Shown here one piece after another: positions 11,011-23,231 of a stretch of 64,000 nucleotides of DNA; the stretch's first letter is position 1; every line of letters starts with the position of its first letter. Source of the stretch: Ixodes scapularis (taxonomy: Eukaryota; Arthropoda; Arachnida; Ixodida; Ixodidae); the NCBI RefSeq assembly GCF_016920785.2, contig NW_024609880.1:33999152-34063151 (forward strand), in the 5' to 3' direction. Below the pieces are notes generated by a model. The model searched no databases. It saw nothing but the letters and a program-made list of their open reading frames with translations, and was not told the origin of the DNA. The translations under genes were made by a program, and so were the position numbers.

Positions 11011-13354
11011 TTCTGCTGCTTGGTGTTATCTGTTGGAGTCAAGAATTATACTTGTCCCTTTAAAAAGCACTGTTTCCTCCATATCGTTTTTTTAAATAGC
11101 CTTCTCCCTCCTTTTTGTTTTCTTTTCCTGCGGCCCTTTGAACATTTGTTGTTTTGTCTGCGGCTCTAACCCCACGTCACTCCGGCCACCCCTGGCATAT
11201 ATTCTCGAGAGAACACACATCTTGCAGGCAGGGATGACAAAGGACCAATCTTCATAAAGTTTCCTATTTCGCCCCCAGATCCAGATACCTCCATCAACCT
11301 CAACCATACATGAACCATGCTAACACTTGCATAAACTGGAGCAATCCATTTATGGGACAAAAAAATATTATTTTACAATATAAAGGAAAGTTTTTACCTC
11401 AATTTTATGGCGTTTAATTTGCTGAATGTCCTTCTCAACTGGCCTATGAGGAGCTGATCACAGTAATTTGTAAAATACTCCTAGCAAATGATAAATTGCA
11501 GACCTCTTCGACAAAATTATGTTATCTGCACAGCCACTTGGAATGTTATGTTTGACCTGCATGGGATCATGTACCAGTGCATATCTCATTTTATAAGAAA
11601 AAATATTATTTTCTTTTTTTAGTTTGTCTTGTAAAAATCAAGAAAACCATCAATTCTATCGTGTTTTTTTTTTGCAATAGCTCATTTACTTCAATAATTA
11701 GAAATATGAAGAGTCGTACAGACGTACAAGGTACAGTTGTGTCACTGTTTCTCCACATACGTCCTGGTTGGCTGTTTTGGTAATTATTGCATAAGACAGA
11801 AGACCCTAATGACAAACAGTGCAGCCGCCTCATAATCCACCCCAGTGTCAAGCACAGTTGTGAAAAGTTAGTTAAATTTCATACCCAGCAGGAATTGACC
11901 AGACTGAAGGAGGCCGCTTTCCATTGCCCTTCGGAGGGATGACCGCTTCGGACATAGCTGTCATGGTCCCCATCAGGCATGCTGGGGTCTTTGTAGGTGA
12001 CCGCAACACAAGTTTGTCAGATCACTCGCATGGAATTCCGACACACTGCTGTAATTAATAAAGAATCAGCAATCCATGGCTGAGCCCTTTACTTATGGTT
12101 AATTTTGCTACGCTTGGAGTAGGGAAAAATACATTTTTATTAGTGTAAGCATTGTCAGTCCATCTTAATATTCTACCTCTCACACTAAATGGCATGTGTC
12201 TTCGCCTGCATGTTTCTGCATCGCATTTGATTTGCTCTACTGTAAATGACTTCATTTTCGTGGGCTCAATATTTCGCAAATTTGGGGAACTGTGGCACTC
12301 AGGAATAGTCGGTGGGCATTAAATTTGGCAAATTGGGAGTTCTATGTATTTGTTATCACAGCGAAAAATGTTTTCAGAATCCCTATTATTTTCAATATTA
12401 TTCAAGTCGCGAAGTACGCAAATATTAGGTCTCTGCAAAAATTAAGTCATTTCCAGAACTTGTTGAACAAACTTATCCTCTTAAAATGTATATCTGAGTT
12501 CAACAAGAAAGCTTCTTCGCGTCATTGTGTATAAAAATATTGAGACGACAAGTTATAAAGTACTCTGCATAGACTCAAGAACGAATGGTCTCCTTCTTGT
12601 CTGCTAGTAAAACTACAATCAGAAACGTGTTCGCAGACAAATGCAAGAACTTAAATGTACAGTTCTTCTCCAACTGACGCATAAAGAATTATATTAATGT
12701 TATCACTGCCATACACCAATCTTACCTCGACTAGCCAGAAGCCAAAACCAAAGGGATTCAGCTTCCTCTAACTGTCACTGAAGACACAAAAGATGCGCAG
12801 TACAAAATCGTTCACAAGTTTGCCTATCACACAGATGTTCAGAGAAGAATGCTTGTCCAAACTTACATAACATCGCTCTCGCGACGTAATTTATTCTCCA
12901 GTGTTCACTAGTCATACTCATAATAGGAGGACATGATCCGACACACAGTGCAGACGCATACAAGGCCGTTTTTCACTCACAAGCCGGTATTCGGGCGGCG
13001 ACGACCTAGCCAAACACCACTTTTGTCGCGCCTCGAGATCGTGACTCGGTGAAATTTTTTTTTTGTATATTTTGCTATTTTAAAATGGAGTAATTGGTCC
13101 CTCAATGAACATGTGCTTGTACTGAGAACTTGACAGATAAAAGAAAAACAAATGCTGTGTCTAGAGTGCCGTCCGACGGCACTCTTGCAGAGCGTTCAAG
13201 TGCCGTCCGGAAGGAATTTGGACGGCGCGTGTATCACTGAGGAGCGCTCCGTCCGCAGAGTGATCATACCTTGCTACTCAAATCACTGCCGAATCACCGT
13301 ATACACAGTTTATAAAGAAATGGGACAGCAAAAGAAATGCACAGCACTACTTAC
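11011..13354. other. Presumed intron of the HARBI1-like gene
   Basis: This lies between the two recognised transposase exons. The small middle part of the domain between the first and second catalytic Asp (usually with an FPGS-HDS-type motif) was not found, so it is deleted, too decayed or missed. A 21-nt near-palindrome (GAGTGCCGTC-C-GACGGCACTC) sits at 13164-13184. Other ORFs here look like chance. Confidence 0.4.
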
Positions 13355-13905
13355 CACCATAACATTCAGTGTATAGTGGAGCTTTCGGCACCAGTAGACC
13401 GCCTTGGTGACGGTCTGCGTGTATTGCGGGCCCAGGATCATGACATCAGTCCTGTCCACTCATCCAACGACGCCGGCAAGCACGCCGTCGGCTCGGACAA
13501 AGCCGTCCTTGGTGGCGGCCTTGCCTTCTGCATGGAAGTTAATCCAACGGCTGCCGAGGCACTCGACGATGGCGGCTGCAACAACTCTGACAGCCCGGCT
13601 CACAGTCATCTGGGAGACTGATAGGTGATTTCAGTCTCCGTCATGCCTTGAAAGCTACCAGTTGCGAAGAACCGGAGCGCGCAGAGAACTTGCTCTTCCA
13701 CGGTCATGGTAGACGCGATTGGCCGCCGCCTCCGGAGTCCGGGCGCCGAACGACGCTCGTCGCAGAGCCAGCGCACAACGGCTTTCGATAGCCGGTACTG
13801 TCGCCGAAAGTCGTCTTCGGGAAGTTGAGAGGCCTCCGGGTCGTCTCGGTAGCAACGCCGACGGTGGCCGAAGATAAGGTCGGCCGCAGCGTACGGCACC
13901 GCCAT
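13355..13905 (-). pseudogene. HARBI1-like (PIF/Harbinger) transposase, N-terminal exon
   Basis: An ATG at 13903-13905 opens a frame with the usual helix-turn-helix region (FRRQYRLSKAVVRWLCDE, then VEEQVLCALRFFATGSFQ). After a one-base frameshift near 13615 it continues QMTVSRAVRVVAAAIVE. Next come the first catalytic Asp context (VDRTDVMILGP, with a TGA just before it, where VDG-type motifs are normal) and YWCRKLHYTLNVMV. The exon ends at a consensus donor, ATGGTG|GTAAGT, at 13355. This is the 5' part of the gene whose C-terminal exon is at 9567-10291. At least two disabling changes are visible. It could be a PIF/Harbinger transposon relic or a former domesticated HARBI1 copy. Confidence 0.8.
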
Positions 13906-14657
13906 GTTAACAAAGTTTAGGTCCGCCTTGATCCGAAGCGAAGATTTTGGGCTTAAATCACGGCTCTCGCAAAGTTCTGAAACGTCACGTTGACGTCAGC
14001 GACAACTTCGACAAACGAGGTTTCTAATTATTTTTTTTACACAACCTTTGGAGAGATTTGGAGCGTCAACAGGTCGCCTAGGGACAATATACAACTCCTT
14101 AATTTGAGTGTGGCGTAGGGATGTAGGGACAAACGGGCGTACCGTCATTGGCACAGCCGTTTAATCAGCGCGCTCCTCGCGTCCTCCACGCGCGCCTCGG
14201 TAACTTTGCTACATTCTGCCGATGTCGAAGAAATGAGCCTTCTAGTGATCGACACTTCGCTCGGCGCGGTGTCAGCGTCGTGAGAGTCCAATTAGCGCGT
14301 TCCGCAAACTTCGGGAACAACTTCTGTTCGACAAGTTTAGCAAATTTTTTTTTCTGTTTTTTTTTAGCATTATTTAGAATAATCGAGGCATGCGAACACC
14401 CTTCTTCTCCATGCGACGCCGCCACAGACGGATGGCGCCAACTCGGCAATTGTACCCGAGCTTGATGCCGAGCGTCTTTCGACGCGCTGATTGGTTACGG
14501 GGTCCAACCGAACGCTGACGCAGCACTCGTGTCCAATCCGCGTCATTGCTCGACCTCTCTGGTGCGCAGGCTTTCATTATTCTTTTAGTCGACTTCCACC
14601 CCCCACTCCCCAGACACACAGACACACTTCGGCACAGCTTAGACAAAACAGTCGGTC
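13906..14657. repeat. GC-rich region with one copy of a dispersed repeat
   Basis: Around 14283-14340 the sequence (GTCCAATTAGCGCG...AACTTCGGGAACAACTT...GACAAGTTTAG) resembles 21896-21950 on the opposite strand and 22246-22290 on the same strand. The repeat has no recognised coding capacity. The rest of the stretch has only overlapping chance ORFs. Confidence 0.5.
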
Positions 14658-14911
14658 AATAGACCTATTGCTAAATTAGCCAAGCATCAAGGAGAATGCA
14701 GGGATTGGTATTCCACGCGCTGCACGTGCTGGCCTCAGCAGAAGTAACTTTTCTAAAGCAAATACCTAAAACAAATGGCATCTTGCACGCCCGTTCGTCA
14801 ACGCTTTATTTTGGTTATTTACTTCGAATCTTTTATACGGGAAGGCGTGCGCGCGGAACACCAATCCCTGGATTCCCTTTGATGCTTGGATAATTTAGCC
14901 ATAGGTCTATT
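14658..14911. mobile_element. Fold-back MITE with about 62-bp terminal inverted repeats
   Basis: The left end (AATAGACCTATTGCTAAATT) and the reverse complement of the right end (AATAGACCTATGGCTAAATT) match for about 62 bp with few mismatches, through the CCAAGCATCAA and GGGATTGGTNTTCC blocks. Total length is 254 bp, non-coding. No clear target duplication was found, so the superfamily is open. Confidence 0.85.
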
Positions 14912-14919
14912 CTTTTGTC

Positions 14920-15990
14920 AGGCTGAGTGCGTTAGGAAGTCTTGAGAGGCTGAATAGCCATCAAGCAATCTCACAATTTACAATTTCTAAGTGAGAGCAC
15001 ATAAAAAAATAAAAAAAGTCTCTCAATCTGCACCGCCAAATGGCATAACAGGTTTAAAACAATCAAAAATAAATAAATAGGGTCGAATGACCCAAAAAAA
15101 AAAAAACTTGCTATTAAAGCTAATTGTATATGAAAAAAAAAACAAAAAAACTGGGGCATCAAAACCACGGGATTGGTAACGGACCCAAAAACTCATTCAG
15201 GCATGTATTATAAATTATTTAAATTGTCGCTGTTTTAGAGTCTATTGCTTTAAATATTGATTTTCTGTCATTCTTGGTCTGTGCCCTTCGGTAATCTTGG
15301 AAGAGGACGACCAGGAGGACCCTTATTTTTCCTTGGAAGTGCCCTGTTTAGGAGAAAATAATATGGAGTTAGACATTAATAATTGTTACATTTATATGAT
15401 GTTTTACCGTGTTGAATATTAATATGTGAACTATGTATTTACGTAATTTTTATAGCTTATTAAATTAGGAAGGCCGAGCACCGCAATACCCAGTGAGATG
15501 TGTATGGATTCCAGGTGTACTTCGCTATCTCTATTTTCCATTTATTATAGTTTATCGTGTTTAAATTGTATACATTTTTGGTAACTAGAGATGATGTATT
15601 CCTTTATTATAAAAAAAAAAACACCTCATACTTAAACTTAGATCTAGAATTTCTCAGCCTCGGTAATCTCAGCTAGTGTATGTATGCGTACTGATATCAT
15701 GATCTGATTTTTGAGTAAGGATTCAAATTTTAACTGATCGGAATATGTAAGGTCTAGAAAGGCAGTTGTATTGGTGTTAAACAAGATAGGTTAGAACAAT
15801 GTTATTAATTGCAAGTTTATTGGTGTTTTATAAAGATAGCTTAAAGCCTCCTAAGAGCCATTAAGCAATCTGACAATTTACAATTTCTAAGTGAGAGCAT
15901 AAAAAAACGGGTATATTCCTTTGTCATGCTTGAGTGCGCTTAGAAGCCTTGACAGGCTGAATAGCCATCAAGCAATCTGACAGTATAAAA
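14920..15990. repeat. Three dispersed direct copies of a 45-bp motif
   Basis: The motif AGCCATCAAGCAATCTGACA, usually followed by ATTTACAATTTCTAAGTGAG, occurs at about 14955-14997, 15852-15896 and 15961-15982. The second and third copies are also joined by a TTGAGTGCGCTTAGAAGCCT-like block that resembles 14922-14947. The spacing (about 900 bp, then about 110 bp) suggests repeated insertion or segmental duplication of one small element. Between them the sequence is AT-rich with no gene. Confidence 0.7.
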
Positions 15991-16650
15991 CGTACGAAAC
16001 GCGTACCCGTGCCGACAAGGCGTCGAGGAAGCTTGGCGCTGTTCCATAACTTGACTACACGTACCGGCCAACTCGAATTAAATTGACCAGCGAAGGTTAC
16101 AGCAACCCACGCCCTTGGAGGCACGAATACACAAACCCTCTTTGTCGTCGGCTCAGAACGCGGGCGGCCGAACATGTGTCAGATTTCGAGCGGGACGCCA
16201 GCCGTAGACAACACGGCGGCCGCGTTCGTCGACGTCCTCACCATATTGAAATTTGAAAAATCGCGAATCTCCCGGGGTTTGTAGTCGACCAGGTTTAATT
16301 TTTCCAAACTTTTAAAACAAAGTTGGAATAACTTCAAGGACTAACATTTGACTTTAACAAAAAGCTAAAAAAATCTAAAAACAAACAAACAAAAAAACAA
16401 GTAAGAGGTGAATTTTGCAGTGTTTTTATCCCGTGAATCTGAATACCACTTTAGTTTTTCCCGGAAATGTAAATAAGCGCGAGAAAACAAAATTCCTCCG
16501 ACCAGTGGTTACGTCGTGCACAGATATTTCGGCCGCCAAGCGTGTCTCGCTTGTGACGACAGGGCGTGCGATTGCCAGCTTGCACTGACACCGGTCCTGA
16601 CGTCTTTCTTTGGCCTTTTCGAAAATGGCAAGAGTGGGCTTACATAGCTT
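15991..16650. other. No recognisable feature
   Basis: Overlapping short ORFs only. Confidence 0.4.
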
Positions 16651-16653
16651 TTA

Positions 16654-16840
16654 CCGCTCATTCACACTGGAGGCGGATCTGCGTCGGCAAAGCGGTAGCG
16701 TACGCGGTTGTATAAAGATTCAGTAAAATGTCACGTGTACTTGATGTCATCGAGTGCGTGTGCAATTGTACTGGATCTTTATACAACCGCGTACGCAACC
16801 GCTTTGCAAGCGCGGATCCGCTTCCAGTGTGAATGAGCGG
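16654..16840. mobile_element. PIF/Harbinger-type MITE with TTA duplications
   Basis: Arms of about 70 bp start CCGCTCATTCACACTGG at both ends in inverted orientation and differ at only a handful of positions. The 187-bp element is flanked by TTA at 16651-16653 and 16841-16843. TTA (TWA) target duplications are the known signature of PIF/Harbinger transposition. It is non-coding and nearly all stem, with a spacer of about 45 bp. Confidence 0.88.
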
Positions 16841-16843
16841 TTA

Positions 16844-19535
16844 TAGGCGCTGAAAATGCGCGAGCGCGGAGATTCCGAAAACTCATAATTCGCCTCAAGA
16901 TTTGATCGATACGGCTGACGTGGTGAAGAGAAGAACTACGCTTTGTTTTACACTTACTTGGACCAAAACGAATGCTAGGCACGGGAGGCCGAAGCCATGG
17001 AAGGCGCCAATGCAGCGCTCACGCTCTGGAATCACCAGCTATGAGCTCGTGCTCTGTACCCCTGCCCTCATTGCCGGTAATGTCGATGCTTTGTCTCCAC
17101 CCGCATGGTGGACAGCTGGAATCATCGCGTGCTTCATAGAGAACCCTAGGTAAACAAGAGCACGCTTCCACACAATTCAATTGGGTTCTCGAGGCCAAAA
17201 CGACGTCACGCTCCGGGAAGGGGTACTTTGAAAAATATTTTCTGCAGCCTCCATGCACCAAACTGGGAAAATAATCTCGATATACGTGATCCTGGGGGCC
17301 AAACAAAAACGCTTTAAGTTTTTCTATTTTCCCGCAAATTTAGAACCGTTTTAGCTTTCGTCTAAAGCCCATGCGCTAAAAGCAAAAAACAAGGGCCCGA
17401 CGCCATTGGGGGGAATAAAAGTTTTATATTTGTTCAGTAATATTGCTTGACTGATTCATATTAATAAACTAACTAACGCCTTAAGCATGCCCACTTATAT
17501 CTTCATATTAGTTTAAACATTGATAATCATTTCAGAAAATATTAAGCAAACTACTTAACAAAATATTTCATCTTTTTTTTTCCTTTTTAATTCAAAATGC
17601 TCGCGTACAAGCCGGGAAACAATCACCATAAATCGAATATTGTCAAATTGTGTCGCAAATTCGCTAAAAGAGACGAACCACGAGGATTCGACAAAAGTTC
17701 GTCACATCTCTAATCGAAACCAGCCTTCCCCGCGAACTCCTGGCGTGCACTTCCGGCATGCCTTCCTTTCTTCTTCGGTTCGACGTAAGCCAATTATGCA
17801 ACCGCTCGCGGCGCCAGTTTAGACAACAAACCCTAGGCCCTCTAACAAACTGCACCGTAGGCTATCCATAAGTGGCAGTAGATCGATCTACCCTCGGATG
17901 AGTCGCTTCTGAAGCCCTTACATGGAGGAGGCGTCCTCTTCGTCCCATGTCGCTGTGGCCCCCTTGACAAGGCAGCGAACCTAATTAGTGTACCGTTCTG
18001 CACTGTGTACCTGATGCGTGCGCCAACCGATCAAGCAAGCACACACTCCCGCGCTAATGGCTACGGATCCGGAAAGGAGCCCAATTAGGCCGTTTCACAA
18101 AATGAGCACCTACGAATCACATGAAGAAGTTGGAATGAAAATGGCGCGAATGAAGAAAGCAAAAAAAGAAATAGCTGAATGTGTTTAAACAAAGCACTCG
18201 CTGGCTAACGAAGCTCGCTCAAAAGGCAATCAGCGCCGTCAACAGGAAAGACCTCCTAATTTTCTCCTTTGAAATTAAGCTCAAATCTGTACCTTTCTTT
18301 TCAACTTTTTTGTTTAAGTTACGTTATTAGCCATGTCCTTGTTTCTTGCGAGTTGACCAATCACTAGGGCTCAGTTCGCAGATTTCTAAATATCTTGCTC
18401 TGGATCCCTGCCAAAAGATCTGGACGCGACTTGATGGAAACGAAGAGAACTGAGCAATTCGTATCATAATGTTATAAAATGGCCTCCATTTACTCTTTGG
18501 TGAGTTAAAAGTTCTCTCTGGAGGTAGGGTGAGTCCAGCGATAACTGCATTTTATGAGACGCAAATCAGGACATTGAAAACTAAGCAGGGAGACAGAATT
18601 TAAAACGAAACATTCTTTCCGCTTGCTGCCAACGGAACGTTCGATCTGATGGCATTACTGTACACCATGGGTGATTTAATGTTTAGATTCGACTGTGTTA
18701 GCGCCATCCAAAGTATTCCCCCACCAGCTCAATTTGCGTGAATGTTTGTTGTAATTTTTCTATTTAAGAGGTCAGACGTTTTTAATGTTTGTCACCACAA
18801 GTAAGTTCAAGTCATTGTAAACGGTTAAGGTAAGTGTAAAAAAATGAAGGAAGTGGAGTTTTTTATACAAATATATTCACGTGCACTATTTCCACGTTTA
18901 GCAAAATTAGCTCGGTTTGTGCATTAATAACAGAGCGACATAATGGCTAAGCATTATTTTATTATTTATTCGTAAAATGAATTTAAAGGTGATAACTTTT
19001 ATATATTTTGGGTTGTTTTAAACGTTTTTTGGTAAATAATTGGTGAATCTGTCTCCACAACGTGTTTATATTACGTGTTTCGTAATTTTTTTTAAATAAA
19101 ATTGTTTATTGTTGTTTTTAATATGTCTGTACAGGTCGTCAACCTTTCAATAAATGAGTAGAACAACTTATTAGTACGTGCATGCTTCGGTAAGAATAGG
19201 CGTTGTGCCAAGTATTATAGCGGAATCTTAGCAATATCCACGCCTCAAGCATCGAAATGTCACGTCTTCGGAAAAAAATAATAATTAGCTACGGCTTTGT
19301 ACATAGCTGAAGGCTCCTTGCAAAAACGTGGCTATAACATATAGTTGTTACGTAACTATACAATTATGACCCGGACCATCATTGCACGATCTGACGTGGA
19401 AACACCATATTTTCAATATTCTTGAAATATGTGAGCGCATCACTGCCGGCGACTATAAAATCATCTGAGAATGCTAAGGAGAGTATCTGTGACATCTTTG
19501 CCTTTCAGTTGCGCACCAGGCTTAAATATCGTTAA
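16844..19535. other. No recognisable feature
   Basis: A GC-richer first 1.2 kb with overlapping chance ORFs, then AT-rich sequence (about 18480-19300). No domain, RNA gene or terminal repeats were identified. Confidence 0.4.
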
Positions 19536-20164
19536 AGGGGCCATGAAACGATTTTTTACACTTTCGATAAAGACTACTTAGAATCACCCCTTAACGTTAA
19601 TAACCAAATACACTTTCCTTGATTTTTCTATCTAGTCAATGACAGTCGCCAAAAAACTTCGAGAATTAATGAGTATCGTTCATCCCCTCAACTCGGAGCC
19701 AGAACAAGCGGCCATGTGGCCTGGTGCCTATCCTATGCCGCCAACGTTAATCGTATCCACGCGCTGGCGTTCGCAAAGTAGAAAACGCGTGCTGAGCTCT
19801 AGACGTTGTTAGAGTTCGGCTATTCCGATCACGGCAGTGGTCGGACACGAGCCGCTACCCGCGAGTGCCCGCCAAGGCTTTGATTGTTACGAGCCTAAGT
19901 CGAATGATCACGCAGTTCTCGTGGCCAACCCATGAGCCGCGCTCGACTGTCGTCAAGCGGGTGGTTTCGATCTCACAAATCTGTCATCAAACTTTGCGAA
20001 GGCATGACTGCAAGAAATAGTTCCCTTTATCCTCGCAATTTTACAGCGACAAAGAAGCTTCTTAATGAATGGTGTTCTGAGCAAGTATACTTGGGCCCAA
20101 ACTAGGACCAGCACGCCTCTTCAAAGACATGAACGTTCCCACCCGCTCTCGTTTCATGATCCCT
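19536..20164. mobile_element. TTAA-flanked non-autonomous transposon (Kolobok-like?)
   Basis: The left end AGGGGCCATGAAACGA and the inverted right end AGGGATCATGAAACGA are each bordered by TTAA (19532-19535 and 20165-20168). TTAA duplications are typical of piggyBac and Kolobok superfamilies; as I recall, AGGG-type ends fit Kolobok better. The 629-bp interior has no transposase. It abuts another TTAA element. Confidence 0.75.
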
Positions 20165-20168
20165 TTAA

Positions 20169-20377
20169 AGGCCAGTTCAGACACTTGCGTTTGAGTGCGT
20201 TCGACTGCGTTGCGTCGAGAACCGAAAGCGAGTCACCGGCACATCTGTGCTTCGTGTGAATCGTGGAATCCAATTTAAGGAATCATCTTGGCACGCGATA
20301 TAAGCAACAGGGATGTCCTGGTTTCTCGCAGCCGCACCGCAGTCAAACGCAGTCAAACACAACTGTCGGAACCAGGC
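20169..20377. mobile_element. Second TTAA-flanked MITE, sharing a TTAA with its neighbour
   Basis: The left end AGGCCAGTTCAGACAC and the inverted right end GCCTGGTTCCGACAG continue inward through GTTTGACTGCG-type blocks (about 40-bp arms). TTAA lies at 20165-20168 and 20378-20381. The left TTAA is also the right TTAA of the 629-bp element, so one inserted at the edge of the other. Non-coding. Confidence 0.72.
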
Positions 20378-20672
20378 TTAAGGAGGCGTTGGTCGCATTT
20401 ACCATCCCTTTATTTGGGCAAATGATTTGCAACAAATGCGTTATTGATGGTATGCTTCACGCTCAAAGCAGCCTGTGTTCTTGTGTTGTCGGTACCAAAT
20501 TCGCTCATTCACCGAACCGGGCAACACCCGTTGTCCAACGCAAGTGGCTGCTGTTTTTTGTTGCCGAAAGCTGTCACACGAAGGCAACACTGTCCATGTA
20601 GTCCATGTTTGCGCCGATGTTTCCACAATGTGACAGGTTTGTTGTGCAACAGAGCCAGCAACCAACCTATCT

Positions 20673-21512
20673 GTACCTCGGCATCCAGGAAGTTGGGTTT
20701 CATTAAAAGAAAGTTGAATGACGCTCCGACTCAGGTTAAGCTACATGCGCATTCTTCATTAGTCAGATCCAAGTTTGAGTATGCAAATATCGTTTGGGAT
20801 CCAATCATTCAGAAAGATATCCGGAAGTTGGAGATGGTGCAACGTCGAGCGGTTCGGTTTATTTACGGAAAATATAGAAGGCTGGATTCACCATCTCAAC
20901 TTATGCAGGCTAACGGAATACAGACTCCTCGGGCCAGAAGGAGACTAGCGCGGTTGAAATTCTTGTTTCATCTTCAGCAAGGACAGACTCACATAGACCC
21001 ATTGGAATATATTTCCCCTTTAGCGTCAAGAGCTACGCGGCACAGACATCAGTTTTCACTAACACCCATTTTTGCGCGTACTAATATGTTTAAGTTTAGC
21101 TTTTTCCCTCGCACTATTAGCGACTGGAACGGTTTACCTCTCGAACTATTTATCGACACCAACTTTGTAAAAGGTCTGAGCGTCTTGATAACTAGCATGT
21201 TTTGCTTTGTACATTGCTGCACCTTCATCTTTTTCACATGGACATTAGGATTGTATAAACCTTCATACTACATCTGGATAGGTAATTTTGTATTAGTGCA
21301 TGATAGAATTACATACTGCTTGATGCTTACTTTCCCCCCTCCCCTCCCCTTTTTTTAAAATAATATATCCTGTATATTTGCTAGTTAGTTGTAAACATTT
21401 TAAGGTCGTGTTATTTGCTTTCGATGTATGTGTGAATGTATATGTTGTATCCCACACCTACTTGGGCCTTCAATGGCTTGTAGTATCCTCTAAATAATAA
21501 ATAAATAAACAT
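20673..21512 (+). pseudogene. Jockey-like LINE: 3' end of RT ORF, 3' UTR and TAAA tail
   Basis: From about 20673 the frame reads ASRKLGFIKRKLN, LVRSKFEYANIVWDP, KLEMVQRRAVRFIYGKY, RLARLKFLFHLQ and HQFSLTPIFARTNMFKFSFF, ending with TISDWNGLPLEL. This is the C-terminal region of jockey-like LINE ORF2 proteins, past the catalytic palm. The frame stays open to 21358, but the last part is probably not native. The 3' UTR runs to an AATAATAAATAAATAA tail at about 21494-21510. The copy is 5'-truncated, as is normal for LINE retrotransposition. The open frame in the first 75 codons (from 20444) is unrelated sequence. Confidence 0.82.
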
Positions 21513-21870
21513 GTTTCCCGACTGTCAATCAACAGGTTGCGTTGATATCGCCCACGTGTTTCCTGAATGAGACGGGCCTTAATAGGGCCAGCCCTAGCAC
21601 TTTCGTGTCCACGGATGCAGCTAAATGTTGCCTTGACAGTGTGTGCAGCGTGGAGCGTGAAGCGTGCAGTCGGCGACTGACTGTTCCACGGAACGGAGAC
21701 GTTTCTCCGTTTGCTCTCGGCGGCCACAATGCCGACTTCCCGATCCGTACTTGAAGGCTCTTTCTTGCGAGGTTTGTGAGCAACCAAAGCGGTACAGGAG
21801 CGGCAATTGCGGGGGATGGAATACGAAGGGGCAGGAGGAAATTACTCGGCTGCAAAACGAGAGTGACGAG
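21513..21870. other. No recognisable feature
   Basis: GC-rich; overlapping ORFs on both strands without domains. Confidence 0.35.
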
Positions 21871-21874
21871 ACCA

Positions 21875-22310
21875 GCCGCAGCAGGGGCCCTAAACTTGTC
21901 GACCACAAAGTTGGGGCCGAAGTTCTCCGAGCACGCCGATTGGACTTTCGCGACGATGACGCAGCGCTCTTGTCGCACAAGACCAATGAACCTAGAGAGG
22001 AGGCGACCACCTCTCCAGTGTTAGCTCTGCTAAAGTGTAAAGAGGTGGGAGGAGCTTCCACTTCCTTCTTGACCTGTTACCGTCTATAGATACGGCTCCC
22101 CCAAACTCGCCTTTGTCTCCATCGTGCGTAATCTTCTGCCCCAAAGTCGACACAAAGAAACCACCTTCTCTCTGTGCTCGGCCAGAAGAAAGAGAAAGAG
22201 GGCACTAGAACCATTTACTCTCGAACCGATGTTTCTACAAAAGGCCCGAACTTTCGGGTCCATCTTTGTGTTGAACAAGTTTAGAGCACCAGGAAGCCAG
22301 TTGCCGCAAT
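21875..22310. mobile_element. Fold-back repeat with about 200-bp diverged arms
   Basis: The left arm (GGGCCCTAAACTTGTCGACC near 21888) is homologous, inverted, to the right arm (AACAAGTTTAGAGCACC near 22272). The axis of symmetry lies near 22088 (CCGTCTATAGATACGG). Arms are diverged, and exact ends and target duplications were not found. A third partial copy is at 14283-14340. Overlapping ORFs of 140-150 codons on both strands are artefacts of this GC-rich repeat. Confidence 0.5.
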
Positions 22311-23158
22311 GACCGATCGCTAGTTCGAAAGTTCCAGTTCACGGGCATTCCGTTCGGTCTGGTGTGGTTCATTGGAGACAAGAGCAAAAGTGTTCTTAAG
22401 GCTAGTCACCTTTGGAAAAAAGCCAAAGATAGAACTACACTTTTTTTACTTATCGAAAGTGCGCGTGTCGTTTTAAAGCTCGTTCCGCCTCGTAAGTAAT
22501 CTAAAGACTTACCAAACACTGCTGGCCATATTTCTTCAGTGAATAAATAACTGTAATCGTCGTTCCCCTTTGCTAAACAAATTAGAATTATGGCATAACA
22601 TCTTACCGTTATCGCCATACATTTTTATTCTGCATTTTTTTCGCAATGGATTGTAGGCTCATGTGCATCGCTGTAAGCAGACGTCACTTGGCGAACTGCT
22701 TTTGCCCTGTGCAATCTTAAAAGGGGAACATGGGTGGTTATGTGCTGCATTCTTCCGTGTCTCTCTCAGGTGAGAAACGAAGTATAATGGCACGAGATAA
22801 TGCATAATAAAGAAATGTACAGCCCGAATGGCCCTGCGTTCGAGGTGGCGCTTCGGTCGCGCAAGTTCTGCGCAAAACATCGTGGAGGCTGCACAATGTA
22901 CGGCGTTACGGCGGGTGCTAAATATATACAAGTGCCGAATGTTTGAAACTCTGCATTAAGAAGGCGTATTTTTCCACGTTCCTGTCTCATTCCAAAAGCT
23001 GCTGAAGCTGCTGATGCTGCTGAAGCCACTTTGGACTAGTTCACGTGAGTGCTCAGCTGGGAGAGCCACGTTTACTCTGAGGTGGTTTCACGTGACATAA
23101 TTCCTGTTCAAATTTCTCGTCCGATGCCATGCTGATACATATGCACCCCGTGTTTTCC
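22311..23158. other. No recognisable feature
   Basis: Nothing beyond chance ORFs. Confidence 0.4.
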
Positions 23159-23163
23159 TATGC

Positions 23164-23186
23164 ACCCCCCCCCCCCCCCCCCCCCG
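23164..23186. repeat. Poly-C tract
   Basis: About 21 consecutive C. A proline-rich reading through it is an artefact. Similar C or G runs occur at about 29167-29180, 30247-30262, 32866-32885, 33683-33706 and 46482-46496. Confidence 0.9.
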
Positions 23187-23231
23187 CAACCAGAAGCAGT
23201 GTTTTCCAGACCGCTCGCACACTTTGGCGTC

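Noticed and set aside
20444..20672. N-terminal 75 codons of the 304-codon ORF as part of the LINE protein
   Set aside because: LINE similarity begins at about 20673. The upstream part is unrelated flanking sequence that happens to be open.
21529..22089. Overlapping ORFs of 140-150 codons on both strands
   Set aside because: GC-rich fold-back repeat; no domain, and both strands are equally open.
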